Positions 8,985 to 17,451 of a stretch of 64,000 nt of DNA are shown piece after piece (the first letter of the stretch is position 1; each line of letters starts with the position of its first letter). A program made the translations under genes and the position numbers. Source of the stretch: Brevundimonas sp. SORGH_AS_0993 (lineage in GTDB: Bacteria; Pseudomonadota; Alphaproteobacteria; Caulobacterales; Caulobacteraceae); the NCBI RefSeq assembly GCF_030818545.1, contig NZ_JAUTAH010000001.1:5001-69000 (forward strand). Direction: 5' to 3'. The notes under the pieces were generated by a model, which saw only the letters and a program-made list of their open reading frames with translations, did not search any database and was not told where the DNA came from.

Positions 8985-11234
8985 TCACCAGCTGAGCTTC
9001 AGCGAAGCCGTGAGCGTCCTGCCCGTGCCGTAATAGCAGGAGGTCAGCGCCGAGCAGGTGGCGACATACCGTTTGTCGGCCAGGTTGCTGCCGTTCAGGG
9101 CCAGAACGGCGTGGGCGCCGCCGACCTGGCCTAGGTCATAGCGCACGGCCGCGTCGAACAACTGATAGGCGTTGATCGCCAGGGTGTTGGCCAGATCGCC
9201 ATAGGTGCTGTCAACATAGCGAACGCCGCCCGCCACGCTCAGCCCATGCGCCGGGCCGCGATCAAAAGTGTAGTCCGCCCAGAACGATCCCATCCAGTCG
9301 GGCACGCGGATCATGTCGTGACCCTGGTTGGTGGTGTCGCGGGTGACCTTTGAGTCGAACAAGGTCCCCGCTCCGATCAGGCTCAGGCCCTCGAGCGGCG
9401 TCACGCGCCCCTCCAGCTCCAGCCCGCGAATGCGGACCTGGCCGGTCTGGACCTGATAGGCCTCGGTCGCCGAGTTCAACGGATCGGCGGTCAGGACGTT
9501 GTCCTGGTGCAGTTCGTAGGCCGAGAGGGTGATCATGCCGTCGATGGCCTGGGGCTCGTACTTGAGACCGGTTTCCCACTGGTCGGCGGTGATGGCCTTG
9601 AAGGCGCCGCCGTCGCGCGCCGTGCCGGGCGTAGGCTGGAACGACTGGGAATAGCTCACATAGGGCGAGAGGCCGTTGTCGAAGGCGTAAAGCAACCCCG
9701 CCCGTCCGGAAAACGCCTCGTTCTTGGTCTTCACGCGAACATTGGTCAGGGTGTTGAGCGCGTTAAGGTTGGCCCAGTCGTAGCGGCCGCCCAGGGTCAG
9801 ACGCCATTTCCCCGACTTGATCTGATCCTGGAGATAGACGCCGGTTTGTCGGTCGGTTTCGTTCGTGCCGACCTGATTCACAAGGGTCGGGGCGAAATCA
9901 TAGTTGGTATAGACCGGGTCATAGACGTCGATCTGGATCGCGGTCTGCGACACGACGGCCTGTTTGCGCAAGAATGTCCAGTCGGTCTGTTGCCAATCGA
10001 CGCCGGCCAGTACGGCGTGCTCGAACGCGCCGGTCGAGAATTTCCCGGCTAGCCGGGTGTCGATTGTATAGCCGTCGGAGTCTCCTTGCCCCTGCACGGC
10101 GCGACGGGGCAGAATTCTTCCGTCTCTGAGAGTGTTGGGATTGGTGACCGTCTGACCGCGAACGCCGTAGACCACCGTGGCGCGATAGAGGGAGTCCACA
10201 TGCATCACGCGCCCGTTCTGGCTCAGGGTCAGGGCGTCGGTGAAGCGATGCTCGAACTGGTAACCCGCCGACCAGACGGTGCGATCATAGACGTTCCAGT
10301 TCGGCTCGCCCAGGAAGGTCTGGTTGTCAATATAGCCGTTCTTCGCGTGGATGACAGAACCCTGGTAGGGCAGGAACTGGAATGTGCTGCCGCCACTGTC
10401 CTCCTGATATAGGCCCAGGAGCGTCAGCCGGGTGTTGCCGTCATTGGCCTTGAACTCGACGCTGGGCGCCACCAGCCATTGCTGATGATCGACATGATCA
10501 AGCTGGGTTCCCCCATCCTTGAAGAAGGCGACGAGCCGCCCCTGAACCTGACTGTCCGCGGGCCCGCCGCCAACATCGCCGGCGATCTGGTACTTGCCGT
10601 TGGCGTCAGCCGTCAGCTGCAGCACCTGCGCCTGGCCCGCGACCGGCGTCTTGCTGACTTGGTTGACCATGCCGCCGGGGGCGAGTTGACCATAGAGAAC
10701 GCTTGAAGGGCCCTTCACGACTTCCACCTGCTGCATGTTCCAGGTGTTGATCGAAGCGTGGTTCCAGCTCGAACTACTGTCAGAGGGCATCCGGAGCCCG
10801 TCCAGCATCACATTGCTGGCGAAACCGCCCGCGTCGAAGCCGCGGATGTACATGTCGTCGATCCGGTTATCCATGCCCGAGCTTTCCGGCAGGACCCCGG
10901 CGACATAGCGGGTCGCTTCGTTGAGGTTCTGCACGCCGCGCGCGTCAAGTTCGTCGCGCGTGATCACCGAGACCGATTGCGGCGTGTCGATCAGCGCGGC
11001 CTGGGTCTTGGTCGCAGCGCCGACGGATTCGGCGGTGCGATAAGCGTTGACGACGATCTCCTCGATCTCCTGCGCGTCTGCATCGGCTTGGGCGCTCTGC
11101 GTCAATGGCGCGTTCTGGGCTAGAGCCGGCGACGCTACGGCGAAAACCAGGGCGAGGGCGCTGGCCGAAGAACACAATGCCGGCCCGGAGAGGCGCTGGC
11201 TGCGGATAGGGGGGACGGCGTGCTGCGGGCGCAT
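8985..11234 (-). CDS. TonB-dependent siderophore receptor
   Basis: A 749-residue outer-membrane receptor. A signal peptide ends at about residue 39 (ASPALAQ). A TonB box-like EIEEIVVNAYR follows, then a plug domain (TPQSVSVITRDELDARGVQN, MYIRGFDAGG, VEVVKGPSSVLYGQLAPGG). A 22-strand barrel ends in an aromatic C-terminus (LTASLKLSW). The extended C-terminal segment has a Cys pair (CSALTSC). No N-terminal secretin/STN domain is present, so it is unlikely to signal through FecR. It converges on the araC gene and is preceded by a Fur-like site. Confidence 0.95.
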   Translation of the reverse strand: MRPQHAVPPIRSQRLSGPALCSSASALALVFAVASPALAQNAPLTQSAQADADAQEIEEIVVNAYRTAESVGAATKTQAALIDTPQSVSVITRDELDARGVQNLNEATRYVAGVLPESSGMDNRIDDMYIRGFDAGGFASNVMLDGLRMPSDSSSSWNHASINTWNMQQVEVVKGPSSVLYGQLAPGGMVNQVSKTPVAGQAQVLQLTADANGKYQIAGDVGGGPADSQVQGRLVAFFKDGGTQLDHVDHQQWLVAPSVEFKANDGNTRLTLLGLYQEDSGGSTFQFLPYQGSVIHAKNGYIDNQTFLGEPNWNVYDRTVWSAGYQFEHRFTDALTLSQNGRVMHVDSLYRATVVYGVRGQTVTNPNTLRDGRILPRRAVQGQGDSDGYTIDTRLAGKFSTGAFEHAVLAGVDWQQTDWTFLRKQAVVSQTAIQIDVYDPVYTNYDFAPTLVNQVGTNETDRQTGVYLQDQIKSGKWRLTLGGRYDWANLNALNTLTNVRVKTKNEAFSGRAGLLYAFDNGLSPYVSYSQSFQPTPGTARDGGAFKAITADQWETGLKYEPQAIDGMITLSAYELHQDNVLTADPLNSATEAYQVQTGQVRIRGLELEGRVTPLEGLSLIGAGTLFDSKVTRDTTNQGHDMIRVPDWMGSFWADYTFDRGPAHGLSVAGGVRYVDSTYGDLANTLAINAYQLFDAAVRYDLGQVGGAHAVLALNGSNLADKRYVATCSALTSCYYGTGRTLTASLKLSW

Positions 11235-11248
11235 GGCTGACCTTTATT

Positions 11249-11267
11249 GAGAATGTTTCGCAATACT
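11249..11267 (-). promoter_or_regulatory. putative Fur box upstream of the receptor gene
   Basis: On the minus strand the 19-mer AGTATTGCGAAACATTCTC matches the Fur consensus at 12 of 19 positions, including the well-kept CATTCTC half. It sits 15 bp before the receptor start and 137 bp before the DUF2218 gene. Confidence 0.55.
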
Positions 11268-11403
11268 GATGATTGGCCAAGCTCGGCAATAGCGGCGGCT
11301 ATGTCAGGCTGAAGGATTGCTGTCGCCAGATGCAGATCAGCGTCCAGACGACACGCGACCGGTTGTGACGGGCGCTAACCGAGGGGGAATGACAGGAGAT
11401 GAC

Positions 11404-11688
11404 ATGCCCGAGACCCTCGCTCGCGTCCCCACCCAGAACGCCGCTAGATACCTGCAACAACTCTGCAAACACTGGGCGCACCGGTTCGAGGTGGACTTCA
11501 CGCCGGATCACGCTGTGGTGGCCCTGCCGGAAGCGCGCCTGACCCTGAACGCCTTCCCCGAGGCGCTCGAAATCCTGCTCCAGGGCGAGAGCCCTGAAGG
11601 CGTCCTGCGTATGCGAGACGTCGTTCAGTCACATGTGGACAGCTTTGCCTTCAGGGAGGCACCGCTGGAGTTCACCTGGCGGCCATAG
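11404..11688 (+). CDS. DUF2218 domain protein
   Basis: A 94-residue protein resembling DUF2218 (PTQNAARYLQQLCKHWAHRF, an alternating strand region, then LEFTWRP). The ATG at 11404 has AGGAG eight bases upstream; an ATG 15 bp earlier is possible. The function is unknown. It is divergent from the TonB receptor and probably shares its iron-responsive region. A cytosolic role in handling an iron complex is only a guess from context. Confidence 0.8.
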   Translation: MPETLARVPTQNAARYLQQLCKHWAHRFEVDFTPDHAVVALPEARLTLNAFPEALEILLQGESPEGVLRMRDVVQSHVDSFAFREAPLEFTWRP

Positions 11689-11724
11689 AGGCTCAGGGCG
11701 AGCCTTGCGATTAGCGGTTGCCGA

Positions 11725-12171
11725 CCGAACCCGAGGACCGCGCACATCACGCGAACCGGCCAGACCTGACGATGCCCATCGACGAACCCGAACTTCATCG
11801 GGAGGCCGCTCCGAAGATGAGCGCGGCTTTTTTTAGGATGTCCCGCTCCATCCGGAGCCGCGAGTTCTCCCGTCGTAACCGGGCCAACTCCGCCGCCAGA
11901 TCCGACGGCGACGGGGACGACGCCTGCGTTGTGGGGCGCCGCGACGTCCCCGTCGCCTGCACCCCGAACTGCGTCATCCATCGACGCAGCACCGTCTCAT
12001 GCAATCCCAACTCTCTGGCCACAGCACCGACGCTCAGCCCACTGCTGGCGACCCGATCAACAGCCTCCCGCTTGAAAGAACCCGGGAAGTTCCGGCGTTG
12101 AACACTCATCAGACACTCCTCTCCAGCTCCGAAAAGCTAGCATGGGTGTCCACCAAAGCGGGGGACGATCA
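11725..12171 (-). mobile_element. IS3-family element remnant
   Basis: A complete orfA and the first ~24 codons of orfB (start 11798, ATGA overlap with orfA) are visible. Homology then ends near 11725, and the rest of orfB with its catalytic core is missing. The left terminus is probably the sequence starting TGATCGTCCCCCGCTTTGG on the minus strand (from ~12171). The remnant lies between the DUF2218 gene and the isochorismatase gene. Confidence 0.8.
11795..12109 (-). pseudogene. IS3-family OrfA (transposase helix-turn-helix subunit)
   Basis: A 104-residue protein with an HTH region (SVGAVARELGLHETVLRRW) followed by a leucine-zipper-like coiled coil (AAELARLRRENSRLRMERDIL) and the usual KKAALIF ending. 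The frame is intact. Without full-length OrfB it cannot form the OrfAB transposase, so it is annotated as part of a dead element. Confidence 0.85.
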
Positions 12172-12262
12172 AAGGGCCGAAGCTTCGACAGGAGATCAAC
12201 GAGGATGTGCCGAGAGCATCGGATCGAAGCGGTCGAGGATCGAACACGGAATGAACGTCGCA

Positions 12263-12778
12263 TCAGCGGCCTTCGATCCTCCAGACGTCTTCGGCATTCC
12301 GCAATGCGAGCTTGGAGCCGAGTGCATTGAGCGCGATCCGATGGACGATTTCCGCCGGTGCGGTGCAGAGATCGGGAACGACCTGCACGTCGAACGCATC
12401 GGCCGACCGCGACAGGGCGGTGAACACGACGCAGTTCTGCGTCATCATGCCGGCGACCAGGAGCGTGCGGCTTCCGCTCAGGTGGGTGGGAAGATCGGTG
12501 TCCTGGAAAGCATCGGCATAGGACTTGGTGACGATCGGTGCGCCGTCGGCGGCTTTCAGAATCGCCGGGCGGATCGCAACGCCCGCAGTATCGGGAAGAA
12601 ACGGGCCTGCCGGGGCTTTTGACACATGCTGTATTAGGACGACGCGGTCGCCGGCCGCGCGGGCCTTGCCGATTGCGGCGACGATGCGCGCCTCGGTTTC
12701 TGCGGCCTGCCACAAGGGCAGCGCGCCGCCGGCGAAGTAGTCGTTCTGGATGTCGATGACGAGAAGGGTACGGGTCAT
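12263..12778 (-). CDS. isochorismatase-family cysteine hydrolase
   Basis: A 171-residue single-domain hydrolase with the catalytic Asp in LLVIDIQNDYF, a Lys in the APIVTKSYADAF segment and the nucleophilic Cys in GMMTQNCV. The family includes nicotinamidase, YcaC-like and true isochorismatase enzymes; the substrate cannot be told here. No aryl-carrier domain follows, so it is not an EntB-type siderophore enzyme. It is divergent from a GlxA-type regulator, which probably controls it. Confidence 0.88.
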   Translation of the reverse strand: MTRTLLVIDIQNDYFAGGALPLWQAAETEARIVAAIGKARAAGDRVVLIQHVSKAPAGPFLPDTAGVAIRPAILKAADGAPIVTKSYADAFQDTDLPTHLSGSRTLLVAGMMTQNCVVFTALSRSADAFDVQVVPDLCTAPAEIVHRIALNALGSKLALRNAEDVWRIEGR

Positions 12779-12871
12779 TGGAGCGGTTCCTTTGCTGTCC
12801 GCTTCTCGAATAGGCGATCATCGCGTCCCGTCGGATTGGCTGGATGGACAGTATTCGTATAATTCGGGCCA

Positions 12872-13807
12872 ATGCGCATCGCCGTCCTCGCCTATGACCG
12901 GATCAGTTCCTTCATGCTCTCCACGCCATTGGCCGTCTTTGGAGAGCCGTTCGTCGCGGGCGGTCACACCGTCGATGTCTGCGCTCACAAGAGGCGTTTC
13001 ACGGCGACCGGAGGTTTGGCGATCGACGCGCCCTGTTCGCTCGATGCCGCCAGCAATGCCGATGTGGTGATCCTGCCGGGGTGGCGGGACGCGGACGAGC
13101 CGGTGTCCCCCGATCTTCTCGCTGAATTGCAAGCAGCCAACCGCCGGGGCGCCATCGTGGTCGGCCTTTGCCTCGGCGCCTTCGGTCTGGCGGAGGCGGG
13201 TCTGCTAGATGGGCGGCGGGCGACGACCCACTGGGCGCGCGCCGAAACCTTTGCGGATCGCTACCCTCTGGTGACGGTCGATCCCGGCGCGCTGTTCGTC
13301 GATGAGGGGCGAATTCTGACCTCTGCGGGCATCGCCTCCGGTCTCGATTGCTGCCTGCATCTGATGGCTCGCCTATCTGGCGTGACAGAGGCGCATCGCG
13401 TGGCCCGCCATCTGGTGGTGGCGCCGCAACGGATGGGCAAGCAACCGCAACTCATCGCACGGCCGGCGCTCGGCTCATCGGCGGATCGGCGCGTTACGGA
13501 AATCCTGGAAGAACTGCGCGCCGACCCGTCCGCATCGCCCCGGCTGGACGACCTGGCGAACCGTGCCGGCATGAGCCGCCGCAGTCTGACCCGTCATATT
13601 CAAGCCCGAACCGGCGGCAGCCTCGGCGCCTGGTTGAAACAGGTGCGTATCGCGCGGGCGCAGGATCTGCTGGCCGGTGGAGCGCGCGGCCTTGCCGATA
13701 TAGCGCTCCGCTGTGGTTTTCCAGACGCACAGGCCTTGAGGCAGGCGTTCCGAACGGAGTTGGGCGTGACGCCGTCACAATGGCTCGCCCGACAAAGACT
13801 ATTATAG
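12872..13807 (+). CDS. GlxA-family transcriptional regulator (DJ-1/PfpI + AraC HTH)
   Basis: A 311-residue protein. The N-terminal ~190 residues have a DJ-1/PfpI-like fold with a nucleophile-elbow-like GLCLGAFGLAEAGLL and the following TTHW. The C-terminal ~100 residues form an AraC-type double HTH (SRRSLTRHIQARTGG, ADIALRCGFPDAQALRQAF). Members sense small metabolites and regulate adjacent amidase or hydrolase genes. The 93-bp divergent gap to the isochorismatase-like gene supports this pairing. Confidence 0.9.
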   Translation: MRIAVLAYDRISSFMLSTPLAVFGEPFVAGGHTVDVCAHKRRFTATGGLAIDAPCSLDAASNADVVILPGWRDADEPVSPDLLAELQAANRRGAIVVGLCLGAFGLAEAGLLDGRRATTHWARAETFADRYPLVTVDPGALFVDEGRILTSAGIASGLDCCLHLMARLSGVTEAHRVARHLVVAPQRMGKQPQLIARPALGSSADRRVTEILEELRADPSASPRLDDLANRAGMSRRSLTRHIQARTGGSLGAWLKQVRIARAQDLLAGGARGLADIALRCGFPDAQALRQAFRTELGVTPSQWLARQRLL

Positions 13808-13909
13808 GCGCTCTACGCCTCCGGCTTCTTGTTGAACGCGCCTAGTTCGAGGTTTTTTATCACTGCGACCGTAAAGGACCGGCAGGCCGCTGTGCTGCAA
13901 TCTATCGGA

Positions 13910-15106
13910 TCAGGCGCCGGGGTGCTTTGCGGCAAGCGCCATCATCGAAGCGCATAGGGCGAAGGCGATTCCGGTCGCGGCAAGCCCGTACCATCCGAAG
14001 CGCTGTGCGAGATGGGCCGCGACGCCGGCGCCCGTCGCGCCGCCTAGAAAATAGCTGCTCATGAACACCGTATTCAGCCGGCTTCGCGCCTCGGCCGCCA
14101 GAGTGTAGATGCGGCTCTGGTTGGCGATCAGGCCAGCACGATTGCCGATATCGAGCAGGATCATCGCGGCGATCAGGAAGCCGATATGTGAGCCCGCTTC
14201 GATGACCAGCAGGAAGGCGAGCAGCACCGTGAGCGCCCCGATGCGAAGCACGAGAGGGGCGCCCAGACGATCGACGGCCCGACCGATCCAGGGCGAGGCC
14301 AAGAGCCCGGCAAGGCCGACGAAGCCGAAGGCGCCCGCCATGTCCGGGCCGAACCGGTAGGGCTCTTCGGCGAGCAGCGTCGCCAACGATCCCCACAATG
14401 CCGAGAAGGCCGCGAACATCAGGAAACCGGCCAGGCAGGCGGCGCGCAGGACGGGTTCCCTGCGGATCAGGTCGCCAAGCGAAGACAACAGCGACAGGTA
14501 GGGCAGCGTCGTGCTGGGCGGGGTCCGGGGCAGCCGGAAGATCACGATCGCCATCAGCACGGCGTCGATTCCGACCGCGACCAGAAACATGGTGCGCCAG
14601 CCCGCATGGCCGCCGACGACGCCGGACAGCGTTCGCGCGAACAGGAGTCCCGCCGACAGGCCCGAAAGAAGAGAGCCGACGATACGCCCTCGCACCTCCG
14701 GCGCGGCCAGTCCCGAGATGGCGGGAATAATGACCTGCGCCATCACGGCCGTGAGGCCGACGGCGACACTGGCGGCGATCAGCGCGGCAAAGGTCGGCGC
14801 AAAGGCGACGGCCAGGAGGCTCGCCATGTTGAACGCCAGCAGGGTCAGGATCAGCCGCTTGCGATCAATCCGGTCGCCCAAGGGTACGAACAGGACGAGC
14901 CCGCCCGCATAACCGAGCTGGGTCGCCGTAGCGAGAAGGCCCGCATCGGAACCAGATCGGCCAAAGCTGGCGCCCATCTCGGGCAGCAGCGGTTGATTGT
15001 AATAGAGAGTCGCGACGGCGAAGGCGCAGGCGGCCGCCATCAGGAAGATGGTGGCTGGAGACAGCGGATCGGCCGCCGGATCCTTGCGATCGACCAAGGA
15101 TGACAT
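13910..15106 (-). CDS. MFS transporter (drug/metabolite exporter)
   Basis: A 398-residue major facilitator with 12 predicted helices. The helix 2-3 loop motif appears as GLVLFVPLGDRIDRKRLIL, and a related VDRLGAPLVLR loop occurs in the second half. The N-terminus resembles YnfM/AraJ-type exporters (FAVATLYYNQPLLPEMGASFG). The substrate is unknown. It is divergent from a LysR regulator across a 98-bp gap, the usual arrangement for an inducible exporter. Confidence 0.9.
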   Translation of the reverse strand: MSSLVDRKDPAADPLSPATIFLMAAACAFAVATLYYNQPLLPEMGASFGRSGSDAGLLATATQLGYAGGLVLFVPLGDRIDRKRLILTLLAFNMASLLAVAFAPTFAALIAASVAVGLTAVMAQVIIPAISGLAAPEVRGRIVGSLLSGLSAGLLFARTLSGVVGGHAGWRTMFLVAVGIDAVLMAIVIFRLPRTPPSTTLPYLSLLSSLGDLIRREPVLRAACLAGFLMFAAFSALWGSLATLLAEEPYRFGPDMAGAFGFVGLAGLLASPWIGRAVDRLGAPLVLRIGALTVLLAFLLVIEAGSHIGFLIAAMILLDIGNRAGLIANQSRIYTLAAEARSRLNTVFMSSYFLGGATGAGVAAHLAQRFGWYGLAATGIAFALCASMMALAAKHPGA

Positions 15107-15204
15107 GGGCAGGTCTCGGATAAAGAGGACGGCCGTGTTTGCGCCTTTCGGCCTTTGCGGATAATCGCCCTTTCTCGCTCAACATTCTTGCGCACTATGC
15201 AAAG

Positions 15205-16092
15205 ATGGACTTCGCGCGTTACGCCGCTCACCTGGAATTGTTCGTCGAGGTCGCGGATCGCGGCAGCTTCTCCGCTGCGGCGCGCAAACGGGGCGTGGCC
15301 GTATCCTCCATCGTCCGCAGGATCGACGCGCTGGAGGCCGATCTTCAGGCGAAGCTCTTCGTCCGCTCCACTCGCGCTTTGACGCTTACCGATGCGGGCA
15401 TGAAGCTGCTCGGCCGCGCCCAGGACGTCATCAACCGATTGGTCGACGCGCGATCGGAGATTAGCGCTTTCGATGAAAGACCCACGGGTGTCTTGCGCGT
15501 CAGCTGCCTGCCGACCTTTGGCCGCCTTCACGTCATTCCCGTGGTGGCGAAGCTCCTGGAGACCTGGCCGAACCTCGGGATCGAACTCGAACTGACCGAG
15601 CGCCTCTCCGATCCCGCCACAGAGCGGTGCGATGTCGCGATCCGTGTCGGAGATCAGGTGGACAGCGGTTTGATCGCAACCCGCATCGGCAGCCAGCGCT
15701 GGATGATCTGCGCGGCTCCGTCCTATCTCGATCATTATGGCCGACCGGCAACGATTGAGGCCGTCGCGGATCACAGAAGGATCGGCAAGGCGCGTGAACT
15801 TCCCGATATCGGCTGGTCGCGTGTCACGAGCGCGGGTGTCGAACTGACCGACAGCGCCCGCATCTTCCGCTGCGATGAGTTCGAAGCGCAAAGGCAGGCT
15901 GCTCTATCCGGGATCGGCCTGGCCATGCTGCCGAATTGGGTCGTCGCGTCGGACATCGCGGGGGAGCGGCTGACTATGCTCTTCGACGAGCCGACACGGG
16001 AAGCTTCGCCGATCCTGATCCTGCGCGCTTTGCCGGATGCGCCGCCGAAAATGCGCGTCTTCATCGACGCCATGCGCGACATGCAGGTGTAG
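15205..16092 (+). CDS. LysR-family transcriptional regulator
   Basis: A 295-residue LysR protein. The N-terminal winged HTH (LELFVEVADRGSFSAAARK) is followed by the linker helix and a type-2 periplasmic-fold effector domain with GVLRVSCLPTFGRLHVIPVV. The ATG at 15205 places the HTH at the normal distance from the N-terminus; the frame is open 22 codons further up. It probably regulates the divergent MFS gene and itself. Confidence 0.9.
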   Translation: MDFARYAAHLELFVEVADRGSFSAAARKRGVAVSSIVRRIDALEADLQAKLFVRSTRALTLTDAGMKLLGRAQDVINRLVDARSEISAFDERPTGVLRVSCLPTFGRLHVIPVVAKLLETWPNLGIELELTERLSDPATERCDVAIRVGDQVDSGLIATRIGSQRWMICAAPSYLDHYGRPATIEAVADHRRIGKARELPDIGWSRVTSAGVELTDSARIFRCDEFEAQRQAALSGIGLAMLPNWVVASDIAGERLTMLFDEPTREASPILILRALPDAPPKMRVFIDAMRDMQV

Positions 16093-16192
16093 CCGGCGAG
16101 GCGGCGGCGGCATAGGTCAAAGCACCGAGCGGCGATCCGGCGAGGGGCTCAAGATCAAAAAACTAACGTGACGCTGGCTTGATCTGCACAAA

Positions 16193-16207
16193 GAACATAT
16201 CATGAAC
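16193..16207 (+). promoter_or_regulatory. LexA (SOS) box, alphaproteobacterial type
   Basis: GAAC-N7-GAAC (GAACATATCATGAAC) is an exact match to the direct-repeat SOS box described for alphaproteobacterial LexA (GTTC-N7-GTTC on the other strand). It ends 2 bp before the ATG of the radical SAM gene, so bound LexA would block transcription or initiation of the two-gene operon. Confidence 0.75.
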
Positions 16208-16209
16208 AA

Positions 16210-17451
16210 ATGGCGCAGATCGATCTTCGACGAAAGCTGGCGGTTCTGGCGGATGCGGCCAAATATGATGCGTCCTGTGCGTCGTCGGGATCCACAAAGC
16301 GAAACTCGCTGGGGGGCAAGGGCGTGGGGTCGACCGAGGGGATGGGGATTTGCCACGCCTATACGCCGGACGGGCGCTGCGTCAGCCTGCTGAAAATCCT
16401 GCTGACCAACTTCTGCATCTACGACTGCGCCTATTGCATCAATCGGGTGTCGTCGAACGTGGAGCGGGCGCGGTTCACGGTCGAGGAGGTGGTGGATCTG
16501 ACGCTGGCCTTCTATCGGCGCAACTATATCGAGGGCCTGTTCCTGTCGTCGGGCGTCATCCGCAATGGCGACTATACGATGGAGCAACTGGTCGAGGTGG
16601 CGCGGCGGCTGCGTGAAGATCACGACTTTCGCGGCTACATCCATCTGAAGCTGATCCCCGAGGCGGATGCGCGGTTGGTGGAGCTGGCGGGGCTCTACGC
16701 CGACCGTCTGTCGGCCAATATCGAACTGCCGCGTGACGAGGCGCTGGGGCGGCTGGCGCCCGAGAAGGATGCACGGACCATCCGGAAGGCCATGGGCCAG
16801 GTGCGGTTGAAGCTGGAGGAGGCCCGGCCCGAACGACGGGACCGAAAACGCCCGCCCGCCTTTGCGCCGGCCGGTCAATCGACCCAGCTGATCGTCGGGG
16901 CGGACGGGGCGCCGGACACCGAAATCATGGCGCGCAGCGCATCGCTTTACGGCGGCTATGGCCTGCGCCGGGTCTATTATTCCGCCTTCAGTCCCATTCC
17001 GGACGGGTCCAGCCTGTTGCCGCCGACCAAGCCGCCGCTGATGCGCGAGCATCGGCTGTATCAGGCCGACTGGCTGATGCGGTTCTATGGCTTCAGCGCG
17101 CCCGAGATCGGGGAGGGCGCCGACGACGGCATGCTGGACCTGGCGGTCGATCCGAAACTGGCCTGGGCGCTGCGGCGGCGCGAGGCGTTTCCGGTCGATG
17201 TGAACAAGGCGGCGCGCGAGGCCCTGCTGCGGGTGCCGGGGCTGGGGGTGAAGGCGGTGGACCGGATTCTGTCGGTCAGGCGGTATCGGACGCTGAGGCT
17301 GCAGGACGTAGGGCGGCTGACACGGTCCATCGAGGCGGTGCGGCCGTGGATCACGGCGCTGGACTGGACGCCCGGCGGGCTGACGGACGCAGCCGATCTG
17401 CGGGCGCGGCTGGCCCCGCGCGCCAAGGTCGAACAGTTGAGCCTGTTCTGA
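16210..17451 (+). CDS. putative DNA modification/repair radical SAM protein
   Basis: A 413-residue protein of the COG4277/TIGR03916 type. The radical SAM cluster motif CxxxCxxC is at Cys69, Cys73 and Cys76 (LLTNFCIYDCAYC). The C-terminal ~110 residues contain a helix-hairpin-helix DNA-binding segment (LLRVPGLGVKAVDRILSVRR). The chemistry of the family is unknown, and it almost always neighbours a TIGR03915/UdgX gene, as here. The stop overlaps the next start (TGATG). An SOS box precedes it. Confidence 0.92.
   Translation: MAQIDLRRKLAVLADAAKYDASCASSGSTKRNSLGGKGVGSTEGMGICHAYTPDGRCVSLLKILLTNFCIYDCAYCINRVSSNVERARFTVEEVVDLTLAFYRRNYIEGLFLSSGVIRNGDYTMEQLVEVARRLREDHDFRGYIHLKLIPEADARLVELAGLYADRLSANIELPRDEALGRLAPEKDARTIRKAMGQVRLKLEEARPERRDRKRPPAFAPAGQSTQLIVGADGAPDTEIMARSASLYGGYGLRRVYYSAFSPIPDGSSLLPPTKPPLMREHRLYQADWLMRFYGFSAPEIGEGADDGMLDLAVDPKLAWALRRREAFPVDVNKAAREALLRVPGLGVKAVDRILSVRRYRTLRLQDVGRLTRSIEAVRPWITALDWTPGGLTDAADLRARLAPRAKVEQLSLF

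Noticed and set aside
12263..12778. Isochorismatase as part of siderophore biosynthesis
   Set aside because: It is a single-domain cysteine hydrolase without an aryl-carrier domain. No EntC, EntA or NRPS genes are present, it pairs with a GlxA regulator, and an IS remnant separates it from the uptake locus.
15040..15891. 283-residue minus-strand ORF over the LysR gene
   Set aside because: Shadow frame; the plus strand has a clear LysR domain order.
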